Below are positions 1 through 7,722 of a stretch of 64,000 nucleotides of DNA, piece after piece. The notes below the pieces were generated by a model. The model searched no databases, was not told the DNA's origin, and saw nothing but the letters and a program-made list of their open reading frames with translations. The DNA comes from Nonomuraea sp. PA05. Its GTDB lineage: Bacteria > Actinomycetota > Actinomycetes > Streptosporangiales > Streptosporangiaceae. The stretch lies in the NCBI RefSeq assembly GCF_008086045.1, contig NZ_VSEY01000029.1:106882-170881 (forward strand), read 5' to 3'. A program made the position numbers and the translations under genes. Positions within the stretch are counted from its first letter, which is position 1. Each line of letters starts with the position of its first letter.

Positions 1-10
1 ACTTGGACAT
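1..10 (-). CDS. 5' end of a leftward gene, cut by the window edge
   Basis: Only the start is present. On the minus strand an ATG at 10-8 opens Met-Ser-Lys and runs off the window. A strong Shine-Dalgarno (AGGAGGGG, complement of 19-26) lies 8 bases upstream. In Mycobacterium the sigD-rsdA-DUF5319 cluster is flanked by guaB2 in this direction, so an IMP dehydrogenase is one possibility, but three codons cannot identify it. The long upstream region with strong hairpins would be its leader. Confidence 0.35.
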
Positions 11-78
11 GCCGCGGCCCCCTCCTGCCTAGCTTTGATGTGCACCAAGTCTAGGCCCTGTGTCCAAAACGCACTGAA

Positions 79-169
79 GCCGGGAGCACGAAGACCCCCA
101 CGAGGGTCGCGTCAGGCGACCCCTCCTGGGCGGCGGTTTCCCGCGCCCATGGTCCGTCGTGCTCCCGGC
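79..169 (-). ncRNA. Candidate structured leader RNA (nested stem-loop)
   Basis: A perfect 13-bp inverted repeat (79-91 with 157-169) encloses 65 bases. These contain a second perfect 7-bp stem (104-110 with 116-122, loop of 5). As a leftward transcript it would lie in the leader of the gene starting at 10, ending about 70 bases before the start codon. It does not match any riboswitch consensus I know. It could be a regulatory leader, a small RNA, or only DNA palindromes. Confidence 0.35.
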
Positions 170-181
170 CTCAACAAAAGT

Positions 182-223
182 GCCGGGGGATGGGACGGTC
201 GGTGATCCGTCCCATCCCCCGGC
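182..223 (-). terminator. 17-bp perfect hairpin, leftward intrinsic terminator or attenuator
   Basis: Positions 182-198 pair perfectly with 207-223 (8-base loop). On the minus strand the stem is followed within two bases by CTTTTGTT, a fair uridine tract; the plus-strand flank has none. No leftward gene lies upstream, so a leftward terminator here would act inside the leader of the edge gene or end a small RNA. Confidence 0.5.
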
Positions 224-363
224 CACCGGCATCCGGGCAACGGCGGCGCCTCACGCCACCGAACCCCCCTCCGCGTCCTGATGGCCGACGCTACCGCGCC
301 CTTGGCTGGATGCCGACGCTAGGTAAAGCCTGCGTTACTCAACGGAACATCGCAATGTGAAAA

Positions 364-387
364 CGTGCAATTGCACGAAGTTGCACG
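364..387. promoter_or_regulatory. Palindromic operator candidate with three half-sites
   Basis: CGTGCAATTGCACG at 364-377 is a perfect 14-bp palindrome. A third half-site, TTGCACG, repeats at 381-387, exactly 10 bp (one helical turn) after the second. It sits about 95 bases before the ATG of the LuxR-type regulator, a natural place for autoregulation. The binding protein is not known. Confidence 0.35.
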
Positions 388-481
388 CCCCGGAGAAGCA
401 GTCCCGCAATCACGCGGACACGGAGAGAATACGGCGTTATCCTCGCGGCACGCCCGTGTCCCCCCGACGGAGCCGCCCATA

Positions 482-1498
482 ATGCGTAACGAGCCGCGAA
501 TCCTGCCAGATCCGCTCCAGACGTTGGGCCTCGACCCGGCCCAGACCGCGCTCTACTCAGCGGTGCTGCGCCTGCACAAAGCCACCCGTTCGGACCTTGC
601 GCAGGCCATGGACGACCCGATCGAGAAGGTGGGCCGGCAGCTCGACGACCTGGTCAAGCTGGGCGTGATCGACGAACAGTCGGGACAGTACCTGGCCAGA
701 CATCCCGCCGCGGCGCTCGGCCGGCTGATCGCCGAGCGGCTCGACCGGCTGGCGGAGGAAAGCCGCAGGATCGACTCGGCACTGGGCTCGATCCGCGGGC
801 TGATCCGCGACTACGACGCGGGGCGCGACTATCGCAGCGGGCCTTTCACGGTGGAGATGGCGAGCGGGGCCGACATCCTCTACGAGAGCGTGGTGGGCAT
901 CGCCGTACAATGTCAAACGTCACCAATGCCTTTACTCACCGCCGTTCCGGACGAGCGCACCATGACAGATTTTGCCCGGAAATTTGCGGATCCTTGGATT
1001 GATGCGCAAAAACGGAATTTGCTGACGGTTCAGGCGATCATTCCCGTTTCCACCCTTGTGCTGCCCGGCGTCCGCGACCAGCTCACCCGCCTCCTCGACG
1101 CGGGCGGCGAGGTGCGCACGCTCGACCGCGTGCCGAGCTGGTTCATGGCCGCCGGCCCCGACATGGCCGGCCTGCCCGCCCACTGGGGCGGCAACCTGCC
1201 CGACCACGCCTACAACTTCTACCTCGTCCGCACCTCCGTCGTGGTGGGCATGCTCACCTCGCTCTTCCAGGAGCTGTGGGCCCGTGCCATGCCCCTGCCC
1301 TGGGGGCACAGGAGCGACGGGGTGGTCCAGGTGCTGCGCCTGGCCGCGCAGGGCATGTGCGACGACTCCATCGCCCGCCAGCTCGGCGTCTCGGTGCGCA
1401 CGGTGCGCGCGAGATTCGCCGACGCCATGACCGAGTTGGGTGCTCAATCCCGCTTTCACGCAGGCGTGGAAGCCGCCCGGCGCGGATGGCTGAGGTAA
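482..1498 (+). CDS. LuxR-type transcriptional regulator with TrmB-like N-terminal region
   Basis: 338 residues from ATG 482; an in-frame GTG at 365 would add 39 poorly coding residues. The N-terminus (about 10-75) resembles a TrmB-type winged helix, followed by a helical linker and a sensor-like middle region. The C-terminus (about 275-330) is a LuxR/GerE helix-turn-helix, with the stretch MCDDSIARQLGVSVRTVRAR as recognition region. There is no receiver domain, so it is not BldM. Bases 905-1060, in the middle domain, are clearly more AT-rich than the flanks, which may mean relaxed selection or transfer. The ligand is unknown. The palindrome at 364-387 may be its own operator. Confidence 0.8.
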   Translation: MRNEPRILPDPLQTLGLDPAQTALYSAVLRLHKATRSDLAQAMDDPIEKVGRQLDDLVKLGVIDEQSGQYLARHPAAALGRLIAERLDRLAEESRRIDSALGSIRGLIRDYDAGRDYRSGPFTVEMASGADILYESVVGIAVQCQTSPMPLLTAVPDERTMTDFARKFADPWIDAQKRNLLTVQAIIPVSTLVLPGVRDQLTRLLDAGGEVRTLDRVPSWFMAAGPDMAGLPAHWGGNLPDHAYNFYLVRTSVVVGMLTSLFQELWARAMPLPWGHRSDGVVQVLRLAAQGMCDDSIARQLGVSVRTVRARFADAMTELGAQSRFHAGVEAARRGWLR

Positions 1499-1537
1499 AC
1501 CCCACCGCGCGGGCCGCTTCGGTCATATGGTGGGAAG

Positions 1538-1915
1538 GTGCTGGAAGACGTCCCCCGCGATCCGTTCGCGGACGACCCGAACGATCCGTCCTCGGCGATG
1601 GGCGCGCTCGACGACGCCGAGCCCCTCACCGCGGCCGAGCGCGACGAGGCCATCACCGACCTCGCCGACGTCGAGGTCTTCCGCTCCCTGCTCGAACCGC
1701 AGGGGGTGCTGGGGCTCGTGCTCGACTGCCCGGAATGCGGCGAGCAGCACTTCTTCGACTGGGAGCTGCTGCGCGGCAACCTCAAACAGATGATCGAGAA
1801 GGGCCAGCCGCAGGTGCACGAGCCGGCCTTCCACCCCGACCCCGCCGACTACGTGAGCTGGGACTACGCCCGCGGCTACGTGGACGGCGTCATCGACACG
1901 GAGGAACGCCGCTGA
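1538..1915 (+). CDS. DUF5319 family protein
   Basis: 125 residues from GTG 1538. It matches the actinobacterial DUF5319 family in its start (PRDPFADDPNDPSS), its central CPECGEQHFFDWELLR with a CxxC pair, and its C-terminal SWDYARGYVDGVID. Function is unknown; the CxxC and nearby His suggest a metal site. In Mycobacterium tuberculosis the homologue (Rv3412) lies beside rsdA-sigD, as here. It converges on the anti-sigma gene and the two coding ends overlap by 40 bases. The spacing to the purine run GGGAAG just before the GTG is too short, so the exact start is uncertain. Confidence 0.8.
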   Translation: MLEDVPRDPFADDPNDPSSAMGALDDAEPLTAAERDEAITDLADVEVFRSLLEPQGVLGLVLDCPECGEQHFFDWELLRGNLKQMIEKGQPQVHEPAFHPDPADYVSWDYARGYVDGVIDTEERR

Positions 1916-2148
1916 TCGACCTCGGACGGCGGGACCGGCGCGGAGGAACGCCGCTGATCGACCTCGAACGGCGCGAAGGAGCGCCGCTGGCCGGCCTCGG
2001 ACGGCATCGTCATCGGCTCGAAGGATCGCCGCCGGTCGACGTCATCGAGCAGCGCGGCGAGCAAGCGCGCCGCCGGATCGCCTGAGTCGGGCATCTCTCC
2101 ACGACCGAGCGCGTCGAGCAGCGCGTCGGTCTCCTCCTCAGCCGTCAA
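1876..2148 (-). CDS. Short RsdA-like anti-sigma-D factor with RRS repeats, no membrane segment
   Basis: 90 residues from TTG 2148, overlapping the sigma-factor stop by four bases (TTGA), so it is translationally coupled. Residues about 5-37 (ETDALLDALGRGEMPDSGDP, then a Leu-Leu-Ala-Ala-Leu-Leu run) look like the SigD-binding segment of RsdA. RsdA of M. tuberculosis is about 300 residues with a transmembrane helix and an outer tail. Here the rest is only four degenerate repeats built on V-D-x-R-R-S, and there is no hydrophobic segment. It may be a soluble anti-sigma factor or a decaying one. The last two repeats are also direct DNA repeats. Confidence 0.6.
   Translation of the reverse strand: MTAEEETDALLDALGRGEMPDSGDPAARLLAALLDDVDRRRSFEPMTMPSEAGQRRSFAPFEVDQRRSSAPVPPSEVDQRRSSVSMTPST
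1899..1966. repeat. 26-bp direct repeat, period 42
   Basis: Positions 1899-1924 and 1941-1966 are identical, and identity continues a few bases further with one mismatch. The 42-bp period equals 14 codons, so the anti-sigma frame is kept. The first copy covers the last codons and stop of DUF5319; the second is downstream of it. A recent duplication probably extended the overlapping anti-sigma end. Confidence 0.85.
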
Positions 2149-2810
2149 GCCGACTCCAGCTCGGCCATCTGCCTCAATCTCGCCAGCGCCCGATGCTGGG
2201 CGACGCGGACCGCACCCGGTGACATACCGAGTACATTACCGGTCTCCTCGGCCGACAACCCCGACACCACCCGCAACAGCAGCAACTCACGCTGATTGTC
2301 GGGCAGCCGGGCAAGCAGCCGGCGGGCGTGCTCCACCTCGATGTAGCGGACCACCGTCTCCTCGGGCCCCGGGCCGTCGTCGGGCCCGTCGGGCAGATCC
2401 TGGGTCGGCACGGCGGAGCGCACCGAGCTCCGCAGCGCGTCGGCCACCTTGTGCGAGGCGATCCCGAACACGAAGGACGCGAAAGGCCGCCCCATGTCCC
2501 GGTACCGCGGCAGCGCGGACAACACCGCGATGCACACCTCCTGGGCTACGTCATCGGCAATGTGATATTGCCCTGAAACCCTGCCCAGCCTGGCGCGGCA
2601 ATACCGCACCACCATCGGACGCAACTCACCGAGCAGGGATTCGATCGCACTGCGATCTCCCTGCACGGCGAGGCTCGTCAGTTCCCTAAGGTCGGAGTCA
2701 TCCGTCCGTGCCGGAAGTCTCGACGCGAGCCTTACCCCAATTTTGGCGTCGGCGACGCTTCCCTCGCTCACGATAGGCATGATGCCCGCACTGATCCGGC
2801 CTGTCGTCAT
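2145..2810 (-). CDS. sigD: RNA polymerase sigma factor of the SigD type
   Basis: 221 residues. Region 2 spans about 50-125, with RPMVVRYCRARLG, DDVAQEVC, ALPRYRD and SHKVADALR. Region 4 spans about 165-215, with GLSAEETGNVLGMSPGAVRV then AQHRALARLR. These closely follow M. tuberculosis SigD, and the neighbours (RsdA-like gene, DUF5319, groESL beyond) agree. Its role would be to direct polymerase to a stationary-phase or morphogenesis regulon, held in check by the coupled anti-sigma. ATG starts exist at 2810 and 2780 and the choice is not settled. The 240 bases upstream (2811-3052) are AT-rich and contain TATAAAG on the minus strand near 2880, a possible promoter. Confidence 0.9.
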   Translation of the reverse strand: MTTGRISAGIMPIVSEGSVADAKIGVRLASRLPARTDDSDLRELTSLAVQGDRSAIESLLGELRPMVVRYCRARLGRVSGQYHIADDVAQEVCIAVLSALPRYRDMGRPFASFVFGIASHKVADALRSSVRSAVPTQDLPDGPDDGPGPEETVVRYIEVEHARRLLARLPDNQRELLLLRVVSGLSAEETGNVLGMSPGAVRVAQHRALARLRQMAELESA

Positions 2811-3052
2811 AGCGAACGGCTACGGATTGGTCACATTGAAGCGACGATAACGAGCAGTAATCAACCGACCACACTAAGCCTTTATACTGACATAATGTTT
2901 CAGACGATAAGCCAGAATGCACGACATTTGTCAGACCCCAGACGCTTAACGCACACTCCGGGTTTACTCCAATAATCCACCTTTTCCCCCACTTCCCCCC
3001 ATCCCGCCCACCACCGGACATGCCGTCGGCACCCCTCAGATCACCCGACGCT

Positions 3053-3649
3053 TCATTCGTCCCGCAAGTCGAGCAGTTCCAGATACCCCCGCACGGCCTC
3101 CCAGAGATGGTGCTCCGGATACCGCCGCAGCCCCCGGTGCTCCCGCCGCCACTGCCGATCCCAGTACGCCCCGTGCACCGCCCTCAGATGCTCCAGGGCC
3201 GCCTCCAGCTCCTCCGCCACCGGAGCCACCGGCCCCGGCCCTCCCGGGGCCCCAGCGTCGCGCAGCGCCCCGAATCGGCGCTCCCTCAGCGCCTCCAGCA
3301 CGCCCTTGTCGATCCCGTCCAGCGACCAGAACCGGACCGGCTCCCTGATGCGGTGGTTGGCCACCGGCTCCCCGGATGAGCGCCACCAGTAGGCGATGCC
3401 GCCCTCGTCCAACCGCAGGAAGTCCACCAGCCAGGCCGTGCCGGGCGGATGCGTGCCCCACGCCGCCTCCTGCGGCGGCAGGTTCAGCACGAAGGCGACC
3501 TCGATCTCGCCGATCGGATCGGCCCCCTCGGTCAGGGCGCCGAACACGTGCGCCTCGCGCAGGAACGGCTCCTCCGCCGGCAGCCGCCTGGTCTGCTCGC
3601 ACGCCTCGGCCAGCATCCTCAGCCGCTCCACCGCCCGCGCGTACCGCAT
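3053..3649 (-). CDS. Uncharacterised actinobacterial protein (possibly DUF7711)
   Basis: 198 residues, soluble, no signal peptide. It begins MRYARAVERLRMLAEACEQT and is rich in Trp and Arg towards the C-terminus (AYWDRQWRREHRGLRRYPEH). The middle holds a compact alpha/beta-like region with WLVDFLRLDEGGIAYWWR. I recall similar actinobacterial proteins of unknown function (DUF7711), but this is from memory and weak. It is followed on the same strand by a 240-base gap and then sigD, so it is probably a separate transcript. Confidence 0.65.
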   Translation of the reverse strand: MRYARAVERLRMLAEACEQTRRLPAEEPFLREAHVFGALTEGADPIGEIEVAFVLNLPPQEAAWGTHPPGTAWLVDFLRLDEGGIAYWWRSSGEPVANHRIREPVRFWSLDGIDKGVLEALRERRFGALRDAGAPGGPGPVAPVAEELEAALEHLRAVHGAYWDRQWRREHRGLRRYPEHHLWEAVRGYLELLDLRDE

Positions 3650-3770
3650 GCGTCACCGCCTCCCGAGCCCCAGCGTAGGCCGCCCCCACCACGCCCCCAC
3701 GCTCCCCCCACCCGCCCTCGGCACAGCCGCCCGCCACCGCACGAGCAAGCGGCACGGCGGGCACCACCGC

Positions 3771-3852
3771 ACGCGCTCGCACCCCGCACCTCGCACGCGC
3801 TCGCACCCCGCACCTCGCACGCGCTCGCACCTCGCACGCGCTCGCACCCCGC
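3771..3852. repeat. 24-bp GC-rich tandem repeat
   Basis: ACGCGCTCGCACCCCGCACC followed by TCGC occurs twice exactly (3771-3794, 3795-3818), then as shortened copies at 3819-3835 and 3836-3852. It lies in noncoding DNA downstream of groEL. Copy number is likely to vary between strains by slippage. Confidence 0.85.
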
Positions 3853-3931
3853 GCGGGTCGCCGCCGCGCGGGCCGGTGGTCCTGGCTCGCCCGCACGCGC
3901 CAGAGCCCCGCACCGCCCCCCGGAAAGCCGT

Positions 3932-3963
3932 ACGGCCCGCACCCCAAGAAGGGTGCGGGCCGT
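3932..3963 (-). terminator. groEL terminator hairpin
   Basis: A perfect 13-bp stem (3932-3944 with 3951-3963) with a 6-base loop, 22 bases past the groEL stop. The minus-strand flank has only a weak uridine run, as is common for actinomycete terminators. Confidence 0.75.
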
Positions 3964-3985
3964 GAACGGAGCGGAAGACGCGCGA

Positions 3986-5605
<1,620 letters not shown>

Positions 5606-5677
5606 TGCTGAAAGTCCTCTCCTGGCGTCGAAAGCCCCGGGTGCCCTCAAGAGCGCCCGGGGCTCGACACAACCGGC

Positions 5678-5989
5678 TTACTTCTCGATGATCGCGAGAA
5701 CGTCGCGGGCGGAGAGCACGAGGTACTCCTCGCCGCCGTACTTGACCTCGGTGCCGCCGTACTTGCTGTAGAGGACGATGTCGCCCTCGGAGACGTCGAG
5801 CGGAATCCGCTTGTCGCCGTCCTCATCCCAGTTGCCCGGGCCCACCGCGAGGACCTTGCCCTCCTGCGGCTTCTCCTTGGCGGTGTCAGGGATGACCAGG
5901 CCGGAAGCGGTGGTCTGCTCGGCCTCAAGCGGCTGGACCACAATGCGGTCGCCGAGCGGCTTAACGGGAACCTTGGTGGCGGTCGTCAC
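5678..5989 (-). CDS. groES: 10-kDa co-chaperonin GroES
   Basis: 103 residues from GTG 5989, preceded by the Shine-Dalgarno GGGGAGGTCC. It is the heptameric lid of the GroEL cage. The family pattern VPVKPLGDRIVVQPLEAEQT is clear, followed by the mobile loop (TASGLVIPDTAKEKPQEG) and the end RDVLAIIEK. It is the first gene of groES-groEL, about 90 bases downstream of a CIRCE operator and a strong promoter, so heat induction through HrcA is expected. Confidence 0.98.
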   Translation of the reverse strand: MTTATKVPVKPLGDRIVVQPLEAEQTTASGLVIPDTAKEKPQEGKVLAVGPGNWDEDGDKRIPLDVSEGDIVLYSKYGGTEVKYGGEEYLVLSARDVLAIIEK

Positions 5990-6078
5990 GATCGGACCTC
6001 CCCTTCAGATTTGAATGATCTAGAAGAGGCGACCAGCTGGGCCTGCCGTCGCGGGTGTCAGACCTGCCTCGTCGCACG

Positions 6079-6105
6079 TTGGCACTCTCAAGGGGAGAGT
6101 GCCAA
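6079..6105. promoter_or_regulatory. CIRCE operator for HrcA
   Basis: TTGGCACTC-N9-GAGTGCCAA is a perfect inverted repeat with the canonical 9-base spacer, close to the consensus TTAGCACTC-N9-GAGTGCTAA. It starts 5 bases downstream of the -10 box of the groES promoter, so HrcA bound here would block transcription. Confidence 0.95.
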
Positions 6106-6110
6106 CAGGA

Positions 6111-6139
6111 AACATATGCAAGAGGGGCTTGACAGTCAA
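6111..6139 (-). promoter_or_regulatory. groES-groEL promoter
   Basis: On the minus strand TTGACT (6139-6134) and TATGTT (6116-6111) are separated by exactly 17 bases. This is a good housekeeping-sigma promoter directly upstream of CIRCE and groES. Confidence 0.85.
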
Positions 6140-6269
6140 CACGAACCCGTCTGCTGTGAGCGATCAGACCCTCGCCCGGTCACCAGTCTTCCACGTCCGC
6201 GCACCTCCCGGCCTGCGCCGCGCCGCCCGGCGGCGGGTCCGTTCCCGCGTGGCGCTAACGTCTGATGAC

Positions 6270-7526
6270 GTGGACCTCGACGCCTTCACCGAGTTGCTGA
6301 CCCCGCGCGGCGGGCGCGCGCTGGCGGAGGCCGAGGAACTGGCGGGCGCCGACCCGGTCGCCGCCGCCACCGCCCTGCGCAGGACGTACGACGCGGCGCT
6401 CACCTCCGCCGCCCTCACCCAGGCTGGGCTCAGGCAGCGGGCCAGGGCCAAGTTCGGCTCGGACGCGGGGCGGATGTTCTTCACGCCGCACGGCCTGGAG
6501 CAGTCCACGAGGACGGAGGTCGCCGACCACCGCGCCCGCCGCCTGCTCACCCTGCACGGCACAGCCGCACCCCAGCACGACACGAGCGCGCCCCAGCCCG
6601 CCCAGCACAGCACAGCCGCGCCCCAGCCCGCCCAGCACGGCACAGGTGCGCCCCGGGTCGTGGACGCCTGTTGCGGCGTCGGCGGTGACCTGCTCGCCCT
6701 GGCCCGCGCCGGCTGCGCCGTGACCGCCGTGGACACCGACCCCCTGACCGTGGCCGTCGCCAGGGCCAACGCGGAGGCGTTCGGCCTGTCCGCCCGGGTC
6801 ACGGTGAGCGTGGCGGACGCTGCGGACGTCAGCCCCGAGGACTACGACGTGCTGTTCGCCGACCCCGCCAGGCGGACGGGCAGAGGCAGGACGTTCGACC
6901 CCATGGCCTACTCCCCGCCCTGGCCGGTGGTGCTCGACCTGCTGTCCCGCGCGCGCCTGGCCTGCCTCAAGGTCGCCCCCGGCCTCCCGTACGAGTTCAT
7001 CCCCGAGGGCGCCGAGGCCGAGTGGGTGTCGTTCAAGGGCGAGGTCAAGGAGGCCACCCTGTGGACCGGGGCCGGCGGCGGGAGGCGGGCGACGCTGCTG
7101 CCCGGCGGCCACACGCTGGCGGCGGCCGGCGTCAGGGCCGAGGCGGGCGCGCCGGGCGGCTACGTCTACGAGCCGGACGGGGCCGCGGTCCGCGCGCATC
7201 TCGTGGGCGAGGTGGCCGAGCTGGTCGGCGGCAGGCTGCTCGACCCGATGATCGCCTACATCACGTCCGACGCCCTGGTGCGCACTCCCTGGGCGGCCGC
7301 GTACGAGGTGGAGGACATCATGCCTTTTTCCCTGAAAAAGCTCCGCGCCGCCCTCCGCGAGCGACAAATCGGCAATGTGACCATCAAAAAGCGCGGCTCC
7401 GCCGTGGACATCGAACGGCTCCGCACCGATCTGCGCCTCAAAGGCGACAATTCATTGGTGATCATGCTGACCAGAATTGCCGACAAACCCTCGGTAATCC
7501 TGTGCAAGGCCTCCCCACCTGCCTGA
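6270..7526 (+). CDS. SAM-dependent methyltransferase with THUMP-like C-terminal domain
   Basis: 418 residues from GTG 6270 (VDLDAFTELLTPRG); the open frame extends upstream over the groES promoter, which is unlikely to be coding. A helical N-domain is followed by a low-complexity linker with tandem repeats, then a class I Rossmann fold: VVDACCGVGGDLLALA (SAM loop), AVDTDPLTV and DVLFADPARR (catalytic-type DPA motif). The C-terminal part (about 250-418) resembles the THUMP-like domain found with such enzymes. An RNA base substrate is likely but unproven. It is divergent from groES. Confidence 0.8.
   Translation: MDLDAFTELLTPRGGRALAEAEELAGADPVAAATALRRTYDAALTSAALTQAGLRQRARAKFGSDAGRMFFTPHGLEQSTRTEVADHRARRLLTLHGTAAPQHDTSAPQPAQHSTAAPQPAQHGTGAPRVVDACCGVGGDLLALARAGCAVTAVDTDPLTVAVARANAEAFGLSARVTVSVADAADVSPEDYDVLFADPARRTGRGRTFDPMAYSPPWPVVLDLLSRARLACLKVAPGLPYEFIPEGAEAEWVSFKGEVKEATLWTGAGGGRRATLLPGGHTLAAAGVRAEAGAPGGYVYEPDGAAVRAHLVGEVAELVGGRLLDPMIAYITSDALVRTPWAAAYEVEDIMPFSLKKLRAALRERQIGNVTIKKRGSAVDIERLRTDLRLKGDNSLVIMLTRIADKPSVILCKASPPA
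6588..6647. repeat. 30-bp tandem repeat in the methyltransferase linker
   Basis: Two near-identical 30-bp copies (6588-6617, 6618-6647) encode A-P-Q-P-A-Q-H-S-T-A and A-P-Q-P-A-Q-H-G-T-G, with a degenerate copy just before. It expands the flexible linker between the N-domain and the Rossmann fold without shifting the frame. Confidence 0.85.
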
Positions 7527-7722
7527 ATCACCGAACCCGGTCATCCGTACGTTAATCGCGATCTTTCAATTCACCCCTGACGGACCTTGATCGAAAGGCT
7601 AAGGTGGGCCGGGCGAGGAGTTCTCCGCCCCATTGCGGTTGACCGCGCTCTCACCCTTCATCGATAAACCGGACCTATCCCACCGCTGCGCGGCAGACCG
7701 TCGGCGAGCGAAGGAGCTTTCG

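Larger units (their letters stand above)
11..481. other. Intergenic region between divergent genes, rich in structure
   Basis: About 470 bases separate the leftward edge gene from the rightward regulator at 482. It holds a 91-base nested inverted repeat (79-169), a 17-bp perfect hairpin (182-223) and a palindromic operator candidate (364-387). The stretch from about 310 to 380 is AT-rich for this genome and probably carries the divergent promoters, but I see no convincing -35/-10 pair. A 67-codon leftward reading frame here lacks coding character and was not called. Confidence 0.5.
3650..3985. other. Intergenic region with tandem repeats and groEL terminator
   Basis: About 336 bases between the end of groEL and the start of the leftward gene at 3649. 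It contains a 24-bp tandem repeat array (3771-3852) and the groEL terminator (3932-3963). Long reading frames cross it on both strands only because it is extremely GC-rich; none has a believable product. Confidence 0.6.

Noticed and set aside
29..232. 67-codon minus-strand frame at the left edge
   Set aside because: It covers the inverted repeats of a leader, has no ribosome site and no protein-like composition.
482..1498. Regulator as BldM, which neighbours sigD in Streptomyces
   Set aside because: There is no receiver domain and the N-terminus is TrmB-like; only the LuxR-type C-terminus is shared.
3781..3850. Possible CRISPR array in the repeats after groEL
   Set aside because: The units are directly tandem with no spacers and there are no cas genes.
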